The notes: generated by a model from the sequence alone, not told the origin. Positions 24,424 to 33,459 are shown, counted from the first letter of the stretch. The stretch is 64,000 nucleotides of DNA from Georgenia satyanarayanai (GCF_900116375.1 NZ_UETB01000001.1:248001-312000), one strand, 5' to 3'. Made by a program: numbers and translations.

Positions 24424-25565
24424 CGGGGGACTCCTTCACCGGGGAATGTCACGGTCACGGTCTGGTCGCCGAGCTGGATGGTCGAGCCGGGCTGGACCGC
24501 CAGCTCCTCCCAGGGCCGCAGCTGCTGCGCGTGCCCGGAGGGCCCGACGACGACGGTGCCGTTCGTCGAGCCGCGATCGGTGAGCCACAGCGAGCGCCCG
24601 TCCCAGCGCAGGGCCGCGTGGGTCTTGGAGACCGAGCGCTGGAGGTCGTTGATCGGGACGGCGACGGCCACCTGCTCACCGTCGCGGGGCTGGGGGTTGC
24701 GCCCGAGCAGTGCCGTCCCGGTGACGGTGAAGCGGCCGCCGTCGGCGGTGGCGACGACCACGCCGCCGGGCCGGCCCGTGTCCGGGGCGGGCGACGGCGC
24801 CACGGGAGGAGCCGGCGGAGCAGGCTGGGGTGCCGCGGTGCCGGGCCGTGCGGGGAGCCCCGCCGCGGGCCCGGACGTCGCCGCGCCGGTGCCGCCCGGC
24901 GGCGGACCCCACGGCTGGGCGGGTGCCGCCGCCTGGGGGGGTGCTGCGGGAGCAGCGGTGCGCTGCGCTCGGCGGGACCGGGCGACCTGGTCCGCACCGG
25001 CGGCGGGCGGTACCGCTGCCACCGCGCCGGGCGCCGGGTCCCAGGAGGTGGCGACGACGGGGGGTTGGGCCGCCCGTGCCGCGGGAGAGCCGGGGCGGGC
25101 GCTGCTCGTCGTGCGGAGCGGGTCGCGCGCACCGCGGACCGTGAGCGTGACGCCGTCGGCGCGCCACGCCGTGAGCAGGCGACCGAGCCCCAGGGGCAGG
25201 CCGGTGAAGAGGTCGACCGTCCGCAGCCCGGCCGCGAGGTGCCCGAGCGTGCGTCCGGTGAGCGCCAGTCCCACCACGGTGAGCAGCACGTAGATGACCA
25301 GGGGGAGCCAGGCGAGGTCGCGGAGCAGCTCAGGGTCGAGGAGCGCCACGGCGCCCAGGGCGAGCAGGGCGAGGACGTCGGTGCCGACGGCGAGCGCGCG
25401 CTGCGCGGTGGAGGCACGGGCGCAGCCGGCGAGGAGCGTCGGCAGCAGGCTCGGGGGCGTGGCCGTGCCCGTCGCTGTGGGAGCGCCGCAGGTGGGACAG
25501 TGCGGTGCCGAGGCTGCCAGCGGGGTGGCGCACACGCCGCAGGTGACCGCGGGAGCGACCGTCAT
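24420..25565 (-). CDS. Zinc-ribbon / RDD membrane / FHA-domain protein, first gene of the T7SS locus
   Basis: A 381-residue three-part protein. Residues ~8-27 form a zinc ribbon (CGVC and CPTC), ~50-165 an RDD membrane module with two or three helices and the pattern TGRTLGHLAAGLRTVD, ~170-275 a Pro/Ala-rich linker, and ~280-381 an FHA domain (LLGRNPQPR, SVSKTHAALR, DRGSTNGTVV) that would bind phospho-threonine. It could couple Ser/Thr kinase signalling to the secretion machine at the membrane. ATG 25565 has AGGA seven bases upstream. The 132 bases before it (25566-25697) hold a weak candidate -10 (tatctt on the minus strand at 25641-25636) and are the likely promoter of the whole leftward locus. 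Confidence 0.86.
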   Translation of the reverse strand: MTVAPAVTCGVCATPLAASAPHCPTCGAPTATGTATPPSLLPTLLAGCARASTAQRALAVGTDVLALLALGAVALLDPELLRDLAWLPLVIYVLLTVVGLALTGRTLGHLAAGLRTVDLFTGLPLGLGRLLTAWRADGVTLTVRGARDPLRTTSSARPGSPAARAAQPPVVATSWDPAPGAVAAVPPAAGADQVARSRRAQRTAAPAAPPQAAAPAQPWGPPPGGTGAATSGPAAGLPARPGTAAPQPAPPAPPVAPSPAPDTGRPGGVVVATADGGRFTVTGTALLGRNPQPRDGEQVAVAVPINDLQRSVSKTHAALRWDGRSLWLTDRGSTNGTVVVGPSGHAQQLRPWEELAVQPGSTIQLGDQTVTVTFPGEGVPR

Positions 25566-25697
25566 GGAGCTGTCCTGGCCTTTCGTGGAGTGTCTGCTGA
25601 GGCAGCCGACGACATGCGCGGGACCGGCGCCCCGCAAGATAGTGGCACACGAGAGGCCGTCCTGGGGAAGCGACCCCGCGGCCGGGGCGCCAGGGGG

Positions 25698-27908
25698 CTA
25701 CTGCCGGCGCAGGACGACGGCGGTCGCGTCGTCGTCGGAGTGCGGGTCGCGGACGGCGGCGATGATCGCGTCGAGGTCACCGGCGACCGGCCCGCTGAAG
25801 GCGCGGCGCAGCCGCTCCAGCCCGTCGGGCAGCGGGTCGCCGCGCCGCTCGACGAGCCCGTCGGTGAACAGGACGACCCCGCCGCCGTGGGGGATCTGGA
25901 CGACGCCCGTGGACGGCTCGCCCCGGCCGTAACCGATGGGCAAGGTGCCGGGGTCGGCGTGCCAGGAGGCGCTGCCATCGGCGTCGAGGACGAGCGGCGG
26001 CAGGTGGCCGGCGCGGACGTACTCCATCCGCCCCGTCACGGTGTCGACGACGGCGAGGAGCAGGGTGGCCATCTCCCCGGTCATCGTCCGCTTGGCCAGC
26101 TCGTCCAGGCCGAGCGTGGCGGCGGCCGCCGAGCTCTCGCGCACGAGCAGCGCGCGCAGGCCGTTGCGCATCTGCCCCATGACCGAGGCCGCCGGCATCC
26201 CGTGGCCGGCGACGTCGCCGACGGCGATCGCGAGCCGTCCGTCCGGCAGGCAGAGTGCGTCGTACCAGTCGCCGCCCACGCGTCCGCCGTCGCCCGGGGC
26301 GTAGCGGGCGTCGATGGACCACCCCGCCGCGCGGGGCAGGGAAGAGGGCAGGGAGGAGCGGTGGAGGATCTCGGCGGCGCGGCTGTCGGCCAGGCCGCGC
26401 AGGTAGAGGGCCTCGACGGCGTGACGGCGCAGGACGGCGGCGGTGTCGAGCTGGTCCTCGGTCCACGGCAGGCTGGAGCCGCGCACGACCTCCCGCCAGC
26501 GCTCGAAGGACTTGCGCGGGGACAGCCGGACCGAGTCGCCCTCCATCCGGGCGATGGCCTTGTTGTGTGGGTCGCCGCCCCAGTCGACGGCTGTTGCGAC
26601 CTCACGTCGCAGCCAGGCGATCGCGTCGCCGTCGGCGAGGTTGACGACGAGCGCGCCGGCGTACGGGCTGCTGGGGACGACGTCGCCGAGGGAGTCGGTC
26701 GCAGTGACCTCCTCACCGGTGCGCGCGGCCCACTGGAGCACCGCAGCGGCGTCCTCGGGCTCGATCCCGGGCAGTGCGGTGCGGCCCTGGGCCCGCACGA
26801 CCACGCCGTCGGACTCCATGATCGACAGGAGCGCCGGATGTTGGACGAGGGCCTCGGTGAGCGGCAGGTCCTCGTCGCGGGTCGCGGCGACGAGGCCGGC
26901 GAGGTCCCGCGCCACCCGGCGCGCGGCCGCGATCCGGTCCTCCTCCACCTGGGCGACGAGGCGTAGCGAGAGCACCGACCCGAGGAACTCGGCGGCCGCG
27001 CGGGACCCGTAGGACGGAGCGTGCGGGCCGGAGTAGTGGTGGCAGGCGATGAGCCCCCACAGCTTGCCGTCCTTGAGGAGGGAGATCGACATCGAGGCCG
27101 TCACACCCATGTTCTGGAGGTACTCGACGTGGATCGGGGACACCGAGCGCAGCGTCGCGTAGGTGAGGTCGAGGGGCAGCCCGGTGGCGGGGTTGAGCTG
27201 CGGCACGAGCGCGCTGGGCGTGTAGCCGATGTCGGAGATCAGCCGGATCCAGTTGAGCTCGTACAGGGCGCGCGCCTGGGCCGGGATGTCGGTGGCCGGG
27301 TAGTGCAGGCCGTGGAAGGCGTTGAGGTCCGCGCGCTTGGCCTCGGCGACGACCTCGCCGTTGTAGTCGGCGTCGAAGCGGTAGACCATGACGCGGTCGA
27401 AGCCGGTGAGGGTGCGCACCTCGCGGGCGGCGACGTCGTAGAGCTCCTCGAGCGAGCGGGTGCGGACGAGCTCGCTCAGGCTGCCTCGGACGAGCTGGAA
27501 GGTGTTGGCGTAGGTGAGGGGCCGCGGCCCCTCTGCCGGCTCGAGCTCGAGGACGAGCAGCTGCTCCGCGCCGGGCGGGTGGTGGATGATGGCGTCCCAC
27601 GCGCCGCCGTCGGGGAGGTGGACGAGCACGGGGTTGCGGTCGCGCACGTCCCCGGGCAGCTGCGTGTGCGCGACGACGACGGCGGCCGCGTCGGCGCCGA
27701 GGACCTCCTCCAGCCTCCGACCCAGGACGTCGTCGACGGGGCGGGCGAGGAGCTCGGCGACGGACGCCGAGGCCTGGACGACCACGCCGTCGTGGAGCGC
27801 GAGGAGGACACCGCGCGGCTGGACCGACCCGGGCACGTGGATGGGCTCACGTGCGCAGTTGTCGAGGTCGACGGGGACGTCCGGTGCCAGCGTCAGGTCT
27901 TCAGGCAT
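25698..27908 (-). CDS. Bacteriophytochrome with PP2C (SpoIIE-type) phosphatase output
   Basis: A 736-residue photoreceptor: PAS domain (~20-120), GAF domain (~140-310), PHY domain (~325-510), then a PP2C-type phosphatase (~540-736) in place of the usual histidine kinase. Cys18 in the run DNCAREPIHVPG is the expected biliverdin attachment site. The GAF domain has PATDIPAQARALY and the PHY tongue has the PRKSFERW motif. The phosphatase retains the metal-binding segments VGGDWYDAL, VGDVAGHGMPA and the final SDDDATAVVL. It would dephosphorylate a Ser/Thr phosphoprotein such as an anti-sigma-factor antagonist in a light-dependent way; the target is unknown. ATG 27908 has GGAGAG eight bases upstream. 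No heme oxygenase gene is nearby. Confidence 0.93.
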   Translation of the reverse strand: MPEDLTLAPDVPVDLDNCAREPIHVPGSVQPRGVLLALHDGVVVQASASVAELLARPVDDVLGRRLEEVLGADAAAVVVAHTQLPGDVRDRNPVLVHLPDGGAWDAIIHHPPGAEQLLVLELEPAEGPRPLTYANTFQLVRGSLSELVRTRSLEELYDVAAREVRTLTGFDRVMVYRFDADYNGEVVAEAKRADLNAFHGLHYPATDIPAQARALYELNWIRLISDIGYTPSALVPQLNPATGLPLDLTYATLRSVSPIHVEYLQNMGVTASMSISLLKDGKLWGLIACHHYSGPHAPSYGSRAAAEFLGSVLSLRLVAQVEEDRIAAARRVARDLAGLVAATRDEDLPLTEALVQHPALLSIMESDGVVVRAQGRTALPGIEPEDAAAVLQWAARTGEEVTATDSLGDVVPSSPYAGALVVNLADGDAIAWLRREVATAVDWGGDPHNKAIARMEGDSVRLSPRKSFERWREVVRGSSLPWTEDQLDTAAVLRRHAVEALYLRGLADSRAAEILHRSSLPSSLPRAAGWSIDARYAPGDGGRVGGDWYDALCLPDGRLAIAVGDVAGHGMPAASVMGQMRNGLRALLVRESSAAAATLGLDELAKRTMTGEMATLLLAVVDTVTGRMEYVRAGHLPPLVLDADGSASWHADPGTLPIGYGRGEPSTGVVQIPHGGGVVLFTDGLVERRGDPLPDGLERLRRAFSGPVAGDLDAIIAAVRDPHSDDDATAVVLRRQ

Positions 27909-28016
27909 GCAGCTCTCTCCTCACGGGGTGAGCCCTCAGTCTGCCAGGGCAAAGCCCTCACGCCGACGGACGCCGTGCCTCACACTGGGCGCAGGACCGG
28001 CTCCGGAGGGGGAGAC

Positions 28017-28343
28017 ATGGACGAGGTGCAGCAGGAGAAGCCGGCAGTCGCGGTCGGGGTGGTGGACACGCCCCCGCCGTGCGCGAACTACCTGGTGGGA
28101 GGCATCTCGGTGCTGCTCGTCGGCGTCGGCATCCTCGTGTACGGCCTCGCCATGTACCTCGGGGTCGATGAGACAACCGGGAACGTCGGCGCGGTGGTGC
28201 TGGGCGCGATCGTCACCGTGACGGGGGTGTCGCTCCTCCTCGCGGGCGTCTCCCGCGCCGCCGTGGCCCTCGACTACCTCGTCGACTCGCGCCGGCCGAC
28301 GAGCCCGCTCCACGGCCTCGACGCCCTGACCACCGAGGGCTGA
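28017..28343 (+). CDS. Small two-helix membrane protein
   Basis: A 108-residue protein starting at ATG 28017 behind a strong GGAGGGGGAG site. It has two transmembrane helices (about 28-50 and 62-85; VLLVGVGILVYGLAMYLG and VVLGAIVTVTGVSLLLAG), short polar ends and a C-terminal tail. No family is recognised. It is divergent from the phytochrome gene and convergent with the copper-protein gene. Confidence 0.75.
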   Translation: MDEVQQEKPAVAVGVVDTPPPCANYLVGGISVLLVGVGILVYGLAMYLGVDETTGNVGAVVLGAIVTVTGVSLLLAGVSRAAVALDYLVDSRRPTSPLHGLDALTTEG

Positions 28344-28364
28344 GGTTCTCCCCGAGCGCCGGCC

Positions 28365-28766
28365 TCAGCCGATCGCGGCGAGGAGCTCCGAGCAGGCCTG
28401 CTCGCAGGCGCGGCACGCCTCGGCGCAGATGCGGCAGTGCTCGTGGTGGTCGGCGTGGGAGGCGCACTCGTTGCCGCACGTACGACAGACCTGGATGCAG
28501 GCCTGGAGCAGGGCGCGGGTGACGTCGGCGTCGTAGGCGGTCTGCCGGGACAGGACGCGGGCGGTGGTGTCGCAGATGTCGGCGCAGTCGAGGTCGGTGC
28601 GGATGCAGGCGCGCAGCTCGGCGACCATCTCCTCGCTCAGGCACGCGTCCGCGCAGGCGGTGCAGGTCTGTGCGCAGGCGACGAGCGTGTCGATCGCACG
28701 CGCGAGGAACTCTCGGTCGACGCCCGTCCGGGCCGGTGAGCTGGCGATCATCTCGGCGGTCTTCAT
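28365..28766 (-). CDS. Four-helix-bundle copper-binding protein (Csp-like)
   Basis: A 133-residue protein with 16 cysteines arranged as CxxC/CxxxC pairs along four helices (for example CAQTCTACADAC, RTCGNECASH and CRICAEACRACEQAC), plus His residues in a HADHHEHC turn between helices 3 and 4. This is the pattern of Csp/DUF326 copper storage proteins, whose four-helix bundles hold many Cu(I) ions. There is no signal peptide, so it would act in the cytosol, buffering copper. No copper regulator or exporter lies next to it. Confidence 0.88.
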   Translation of the reverse strand: MKTAEMIASSPARTGVDREFLARAIDTLVACAQTCTACADACLSEEMVAELRACIRTDLDCADICDTTARVLSRQTAYDADVTRALLQACIQVCRTCGNECASHADHHEHCRICAEACRACEQACSELLAAIG

Positions 28767-28906
28767 CGCGTCCTCCTGTGGTCGGTCCGGGAGCGCGGGA
28801 AGTCGCGCGCCCGCTCCTCGACGCTACAAACGTCCTCGGCCGGCCGCACCTGCGTGCTACGGTCGTGCTCCACGGCCGCGGCCTGCGGCACGGCGGAGGG
28901 GCGGCG

Positions 28907-29347
28907 ATGGTGCGCAGCGGTCTGCGGTTGGCAGGCGGTCTCGTGCTGGTCGCGGTGGCCGCCGGGGCCTGTGGCGGCGAGGACACGGTGGTGTCGAGCG
29001 CGCCTGCGTGCGAGGCCCCGGGCCTCCGCGTCGATCCCGGATCGGTGGCCCGGGGCGAGGAGCTGCGCCTGAGCGGGAAGGCGTTCCTGGACGGCTGCGC
29101 CGACAGCTGCGTCGTGGACGAGGACACCGGGCACCAGTCGTGCGGGGCCGCGTCGCCCCACCGCGGGATCACCGTCGAGCTCGTCCCTGACGACGGTCGG
29201 CCCGTGCTGCTCGCCCGCGTCGACGCCGACGACGACGGTGCGTTCGTCGTCGAGGTGACCGTGCCGGCCGACGCGCCCGAGGGCCGCGCGTCGATCACCA
29301 CGGACGTCGTCTCGACCGAGCCGGTCGAGGTCACGGTCCACCCGTGA
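28907..29347 (+). CDS. Small lipoprotein
   Basis: A 146-residue protein with a short signal peptide and lipobox (VAAGAC, modified Cys about residue 21), then an all-beta domain that starts APGLRVDPGSVARGEELRLSG and ends VEVTVHP. Two extra cysteines (DGCADSCV) could form a disulfide. The fold resembles an Ig-like/IPT surface domain. The function is unknown. ATG 28907 follows GGAGGGGCGGCG. Confidence 0.8.
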   Translation: MVRSGLRLAGGLVLVAVAAGACGGEDTVVSSAPACEAPGLRVDPGSVARGEELRLSGKAFLDGCADSCVVDEDTGHQSCGAASPHRGITVELVPDDGRPVLLARVDADDDGAFVVEVTVPADAPEGRASITTDVVSTEPVEVTVHP

Positions 29348-29374
29348 CGCTCGACGGTGGTGTGTCCTCGCCGG

Positions 29375-30124
29375 TCAGGCGAGCCGGGCCTCCATGTCCG
29401 CGACCACCGCGGGCAGCACCGGGATGAGGACGGGCGAGGCGACGAAGGCGTCGCCGTCGCGGGTGACGAGGCCGATGTCCTCGAGGGCGAGGAGGTCGGC
29501 CCGCACCGCGAGCAGGAGCTGTGCGAGGGCGTCGGTGTCGTCGGCGGCCTCGGGGAGGTGGACGCCGCCGGGGGCGACGGCGGACATCAGCGCCATCGCG
29601 GTGAGCGGAGCCGTCTGACTGGACGAGGCGCCGCCGGCGTCGTCGAAGAACGCGCCGAGCGTCGTCGCGTAGAGGATCCGCCCGGCGACCACCCGCTTCT
29701 CGGGCGGATCCTGCGCCCACGCCCACGGCGCGACCCCGGCGGCGGGCACCAGCTGCCCGTCCCGCCGCTCGAGGAACCCGCCGCCGACGAGCCCGGCGAC
29801 GATCGCCCCGACCCGCGCGGCGTCCCACCCCGTGCTCTCTACGAGCCCGGGGGTCGCCACACGTCCCTCCTCCAGGACGTACGGGTGACCGGACCCGACC
29901 GTGCGCATGAGGGTGTCCGCGCGGCGCATGAGCGGGGCGTCGACGAGGAGCGCGTGCTCGTCGGCCGCGGCGAGGACGGCCTGCATCGTCTCCTCGTCGG
30001 GCACCTGGTCGAAGAAGAGGGGGAGCCGGTCGCTGTCGCGGCCGGCGACGGCGGCACCCGGCTGCGCGGGGCGCTCCGGGCGTCGCCCGGTGGGCTTGCG
30101 AGGGCTGCGCTTCTTCTTCGGCAT
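29375..30124 (-). CDS. Hypothetical protein, basic N-terminus
   Basis: A 249-residue soluble protein with a strongly basic tail (KKKRSPRKPTGRRP, could bind nucleic acid) and two segments that look like winged-helix pieces (VESTGWDAARVGAIVAGLVG... and LLALEDIGLVTRDGDAF). No family is recognised. It is a single gene between a convergent lipoprotein gene and the leftward MFS exporter. Confidence 0.72.
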   Translation of the reverse strand: MPKKKRSPRKPTGRRPERPAQPGAAVAGRDSDRLPLFFDQVPDEETMQAVLAAADEHALLVDAPLMRRADTLMRTVGSGHPYVLEEGRVATPGLVESTGWDAARVGAIVAGLVGGGFLERRDGQLVPAAGVAPWAWAQDPPEKRVVAGRILYATTLGAFFDDAGGASSSQTAPLTAMALMSAVAPGGVHLPEAADDTDALAQLLLAVRADLLALEDIGLVTRDGDAFVASPVLIPVLPAVVADMEARLA

Positions 30125-30205
30125 GCCTGCCAGTGTGTCAGCGAGCCCGGCGCGCCGACGGCGGCCGGCTAGTCGTCGGCCGCCGTCGCAGGAGCAGGCT
30201 CGGGG

Positions 30206-31675
30206 TCAGTGACCCGCCGCGGCGTGGACCGGCGTCGCCGGCTTCCGCACGAGGAAGGAGAACGCGACGGCGACGACGGCGAGTGCCGCCCCGCAGAGGA
30301 ACGCGTCGTGGATGCCGCCGGCCTGGGCCTCGACGGCGCCGAGGCCGTCGGCCACGCCCGCCGCGGTCCGCGTCGTCATCACGGTGATGAACAGGGCGGT
30401 GCCGGCGCCGCCGGCGAGCTGCTGCAGGGTGTTGAGGATCGCGCTGCCGTGCGAGTACAGCGCCGGCTCCACCGACCCGAGCGCCGACGTCATGAGCGGG
30501 GTCATGAGGAAGCCGAGACCGATGCTGAGCAGCACGTGGATCGCGACGACGTGCCACGTGGGGCTGGCGCCCGACACGAGCGTCATGAGGCTCAGTGCCG
30601 TCGCGACGACGACGGAGCCCGGGATGACGAGCGGACGCGGGCCCACGCGGTCGAAGAGCCGGCCCACGAGCGGGGCGATGAGCCCCATGGTGAGCCCGCC
30701 GGGCAGAAGGGTGAGGCCGGTCTGCAGCGTCGTCAGCCCCATGACGTTCTGGAGGAACATCGGCAGCAGGATGAGCGTGCCGAACAGCGCCCCCATCGAG
30801 ATGAGCATCATGAGCAGGCTGACGGTGAAGGTGCGCGAGCGGAAGGGGCGCAGGTCGAGCAGGGCAGCGTCCTTGCGCTGCAGGCCGAGCTGGCGCCAGG
30901 TGAAGACCGCGAGGGAGAGCACACCGATGACGAGCGGGACCGCCGGGGAGACGGCCGCCCCACCCTCGGTGGCCTCGCCGATGCTGCTCAGCCCGTAGAT
31001 GAGCCCGCCGAAGGCGGCGGCGGAGAGCACGATGGACAGGACGTCGACGGGGACGGCCCGCGGCGTCGTGATGTTCTTGACTAGCGAGCCACCGACGACG
31101 AGCGCGATCGCCGCGATCGGCAGCACCGTGAGGAACATCCAGCGCCAGCCGAGGTTGGCGAGGATGAAGCCGGAGAAGGTCGGTCCCACGGCCGGCGCGA
31201 CGGCGATGACGATGGAGATGAGCCCCATCGTGCGGCCGCGGCGGGAGACCGGCACGAAGGTGAGCACGGTCGTGATGAGCAGCGGCAGCATGACGGCGGT
31301 GCCGCTGGCCTGGACGACGCGCGCGGCGACGAGCACCGGGAACACCGGGGCGACGGCGGCGAGCGCGGTGCCCGCGGTGAAGGTGCCCATCGCGGCGAGG
31401 AAGACCGAGCGGGTGGAGAAGCGGGTGAGGATGAGGCCGGTCGTGGGGATGACCACGGCCATGGTGAGCATGAACGCCGTCGTCAGCCACTGCGCCGTCG
31501 CCGCCGTGACGCTGAACTCCTCCATGAGCCGCGGGATGGCCACGCTCATGACCGTCTCGTTGAGGATCATGACGAACGAGGCGACGAGCAGGATCCCGAT
31601 GACGAGCTTGATCTGGCCGGGGATCGTGTCCTCCGCCTCGGCGGTGGCGGGGGTGGTGCGCTCGTCGACGCTCAT
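30206..31675 (-). CDS. MFS multidrug exporter, DHA2 (EmrB/QacA) family
   Basis: A 489-residue, 14-helix proton-driven exporter. Helix 1 shows the DHA2 start VIGILLVASFVMILNETVMS, followed by the motif LTTAFMLTMAVVIPTTG and motif A-like loop residues before helix 3. The signature LGWRWMFLTVLPIA is in the middle. ATG 31675 begins a polar N-terminus. It stands alone with a gap to the next gene; no TetR or MarR regulator is adjacent. The substrate is not predictable. Confidence 0.9.
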   Translation of the reverse strand: MSVDERTTPATAEAEDTIPGQIKLVIGILLVASFVMILNETVMSVAIPRLMEEFSVTAATAQWLTTAFMLTMAVVIPTTGLILTRFSTRSVFLAAMGTFTAGTALAAVAPVFPVLVAARVVQASGTAVMLPLLITTVLTFVPVSRRGRTMGLISIVIAVAPAVGPTFSGFILANLGWRWMFLTVLPIAAIALVVGGSLVKNITTPRAVPVDVLSIVLSAAAFGGLIYGLSSIGEATEGGAAVSPAVPLVIGVLSLAVFTWRQLGLQRKDAALLDLRPFRSRTFTVSLLMMLISMGALFGTLILLPMFLQNVMGLTTLQTGLTLLPGGLTMGLIAPLVGRLFDRVGPRPLVIPGSVVVATALSLMTLVSGASPTWHVVAIHVLLSIGLGFLMTPLMTSALGSVEPALYSHGSAILNTLQQLAGGAGTALFITVMTTRTAAGVADGLGAVEAQAGGIHDAFLCGAALAVVAVAFSFLVRKPATPVHAAAGH

Positions 31676-31782
31676 GGGCAGCTCCTGGGACGTGGTTCTG
31701 GCGTACGCGGTCCCACGGCGCACGGCTGCTCCCGCGGGGGCAACCTCGCGCACCGGCGGCCGAGTCTATGCCCAACAAGCGA

Positions 31783-31816
31783 GTGGGACGGAGCCTTATT
31801 CCGTGCTCCGTCCCAC
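31783..31816 (-). terminator. Hairpin terminator after the PNPOx-family gene
   Basis: Perfect 11-bp inverted repeat (arms 31783-31793 and 31806-31816, 12-base loop) 16 bases downstream of the leftward gene ending at 31833. The bases after the stem on the minus strand (tcgcttgttg) are moderately T-rich. Confidence 0.65.
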
Positions 31817-31832
31817 CGCGCCCAGGACGGTG

Positions 31833-32315
31833 TCAGTCGAGCTGGACGGTGCCGGTGTCCCCGCCGTCGTAGCGCTCCCCGGCAACCTTGGACTTGATCA
31901 TGCTGTAGAGCTGGACGACCTTGCCGCCGGGGGTGTCCCAGTACTGCGCCGCGTGCGTGTCGACCTTGAGGAGGACGACGCCGGGGGTGTCGGGGCCGTC
32001 GGGGAACCACGCCTCGACGAAGCTGTTCCACAGCTCCTCGGACTTGGCGCGGTCGCGGACGACGGACGCGTTCCCGGTGACCGAGACCCAGGAGTCGCCG
32101 GAGCTGAAGGAGATGTTGACCGCCGGGTTGGCGGCCACCTCGGAGACGGTGTCGGAGCTGTCGTCGGCGAAGAACCACAGGTCGCCGTCGAACTCGACCT
32201 CCTGCAGGGCCATCGGGCGGCTCACCAGCCGGCCGTCGGCGTCGACGGTCGTGAACATCGAGATCCGCGCGTCCTTGACCAGCTCGGCGACCTTCGTGAT
32301 TCCCTCGTCAGTCAT
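31833..32315 (-). CDS. Pyridoxamine 5'-phosphate oxidase family / general stress protein
   Basis: A 160-residue split-barrel flavin-binding protein of the general-stress-protein-26-like class. The pattern ISMFTTVDADGRLVSRPMA is the first strands of the FMN-binding barrel, with DLWFFADDSSD and AVNISFSSGDSWVSVTG following. Such proteins bind FMN or F420 and are linked to stress responses; the reaction is unknown. ATG 32315 is the only good start. A hairpin terminator follows. Confidence 0.88.
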   Translation of the reverse strand: MTDEGITKVAELVKDARISMFTTVDADGRLVSRPMALQEVEFDGDLWFFADDSSDTVSEVAANPAVNISFSSGDSWVSVTGNASVVRDRAKSEELWNSFVEAWFPDGPDTPGVVLLKVDTHAAQYWDTPGGKVVQLYSMIKSKVAGERYDGGDTGTVQLD

Positions 32316-32399
32316 GTGTCCTCCTCGTGGTCGGCCGGCCCTTCACGGCCGGTTCCGTCCCACCGAAACACGCGCCGCAGGGGTGCGCGAGCGGTGGAC

Positions 32400-33206
32400 T
32401 CACCCCGCCGCGAGCTGCTCGCGCACCGCCGCGGCGACGGCGTCCGGGTCCAGCTGGTGGTCGGCGCCCGCCACCTCACGGTGCCGGCCGCGCGGGAACG
32501 ACTCCCCGACGGCGACGGCGGAGGCGCGCAGCATCGGCCACGTCGCCTCCCCGTGGAGGGCCAGGACGGGCACGTCGACCGGTCCGAAGGCACTCGCCTC
32601 CGGGTAGCGCCGGGACAGCGCGGTGTCGTAGACGGTGCTCGCCGCCAGCGCCTCGCGTTCCGGCCAGTCGGGAAGCTGCCGCATCTGGGTGACCACCTCG
32701 GCGGGCAGCCCGACGGCGGAGGTGAGGAACAGGGCGACGGCGTCACCGCGCCGTCCCTCGCCGACGAGCGCGTGGAGCTGCTCGGGCAGGCCGGGCGGCG
32801 CGGAGAGCGGGAAGTCCGGGGTCGCGAGCGGCGGCTCGAAGACGACCACCCGTGCCACCGGCAGACCCGTCGCGGCGGCGGCGAGGGCGAGCAGGCCGCC
32901 CGACGACGAGCCGATGACCGTCACGCCGTCGTCGTCGTCGGCCGTCCCGAGCGCCGCCTCGACCACCGCGGCGAGGTCGGCCAGCTCGCGCTCGACGGCG
33001 CCGTCGACGCCGGGGGAGAGGTCCTCGCTGTGCCCGCGCGAGCGCCGGTCGTAGACGGTGACCCGGAGGTCGCCGGCCAGCGCGTGCGCGAGCGGCAGCG
33101 CGGAGGAGTGCTCGCTCAGGGCCCCGTTGACGACGACGGCGGGCGGCCCCTCGCCGACGCTCCGCCAGGCGATCGTCGTCCCGTCCTGCGAGGTCACGTG
33201 GTCCAC
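32400..33206 (-). CDS. Alpha/beta hydrolase
   Basis: A 268-residue alpha/beta-hydrolase with nucleophile elbow GSSSGG (near residue 93), the post-strand-3 turn YDRRSRGHSE, and a C-terminal His in GADHQLDPD. The acid after strand 6 appears as Glu in ALHGEAT. The oxyanion region is VVVNGALSEHSSA. No signal peptide is present. GTG 33206 is selected because GGAAGGG lies seven bases upstream. The substrate is unknown. It is divergent from the MFS gene at 33460. Confidence 0.86.
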   Translation of the reverse strand: MDHVTSQDGTTIAWRSVGEGPPAVVVNGALSEHSSALPLAHALAGDLRVTVYDRRSRGHSEDLSPGVDGAVERELADLAAVVEAALGTADDDDGVTVIGSSSGGLLALAAAATGLPVARVVVFEPPLATPDFPLSAPPGLPEQLHALVGEGRRGDAVALFLTSAVGLPAEVVTQMRQLPDWPEREALAASTVYDTALSRRYPEASAFGPVDVPVLALHGEATWPMLRASAVAVGESFPRGRHREVAGADHQLDPDAVAAAVREQLAAG

Positions 33207-33459
33207 GGGCTGGCCCTTCCTCGGGAGGCGGCCGCTCGGCACGGCCGGCTGCCGTGATGGGTCCACAGCCTGCCACCGGGACGCTGCCCGCGGAAGGGGG
33301 TGACGCATCGCTCATCTCGCAGGACGGCTCCCGGCGGGAGTGCCGGGGCGTGCGCTCGTACTGTGATCAGCGAGCCGTCACGCCGTCGGCCGCGTGCTGT
33401 CCCGCCGCGCTCCGGTGCCTCCCCGGCCGGCTCTCCCGCACCACCCGAGGAGTCCGCCT

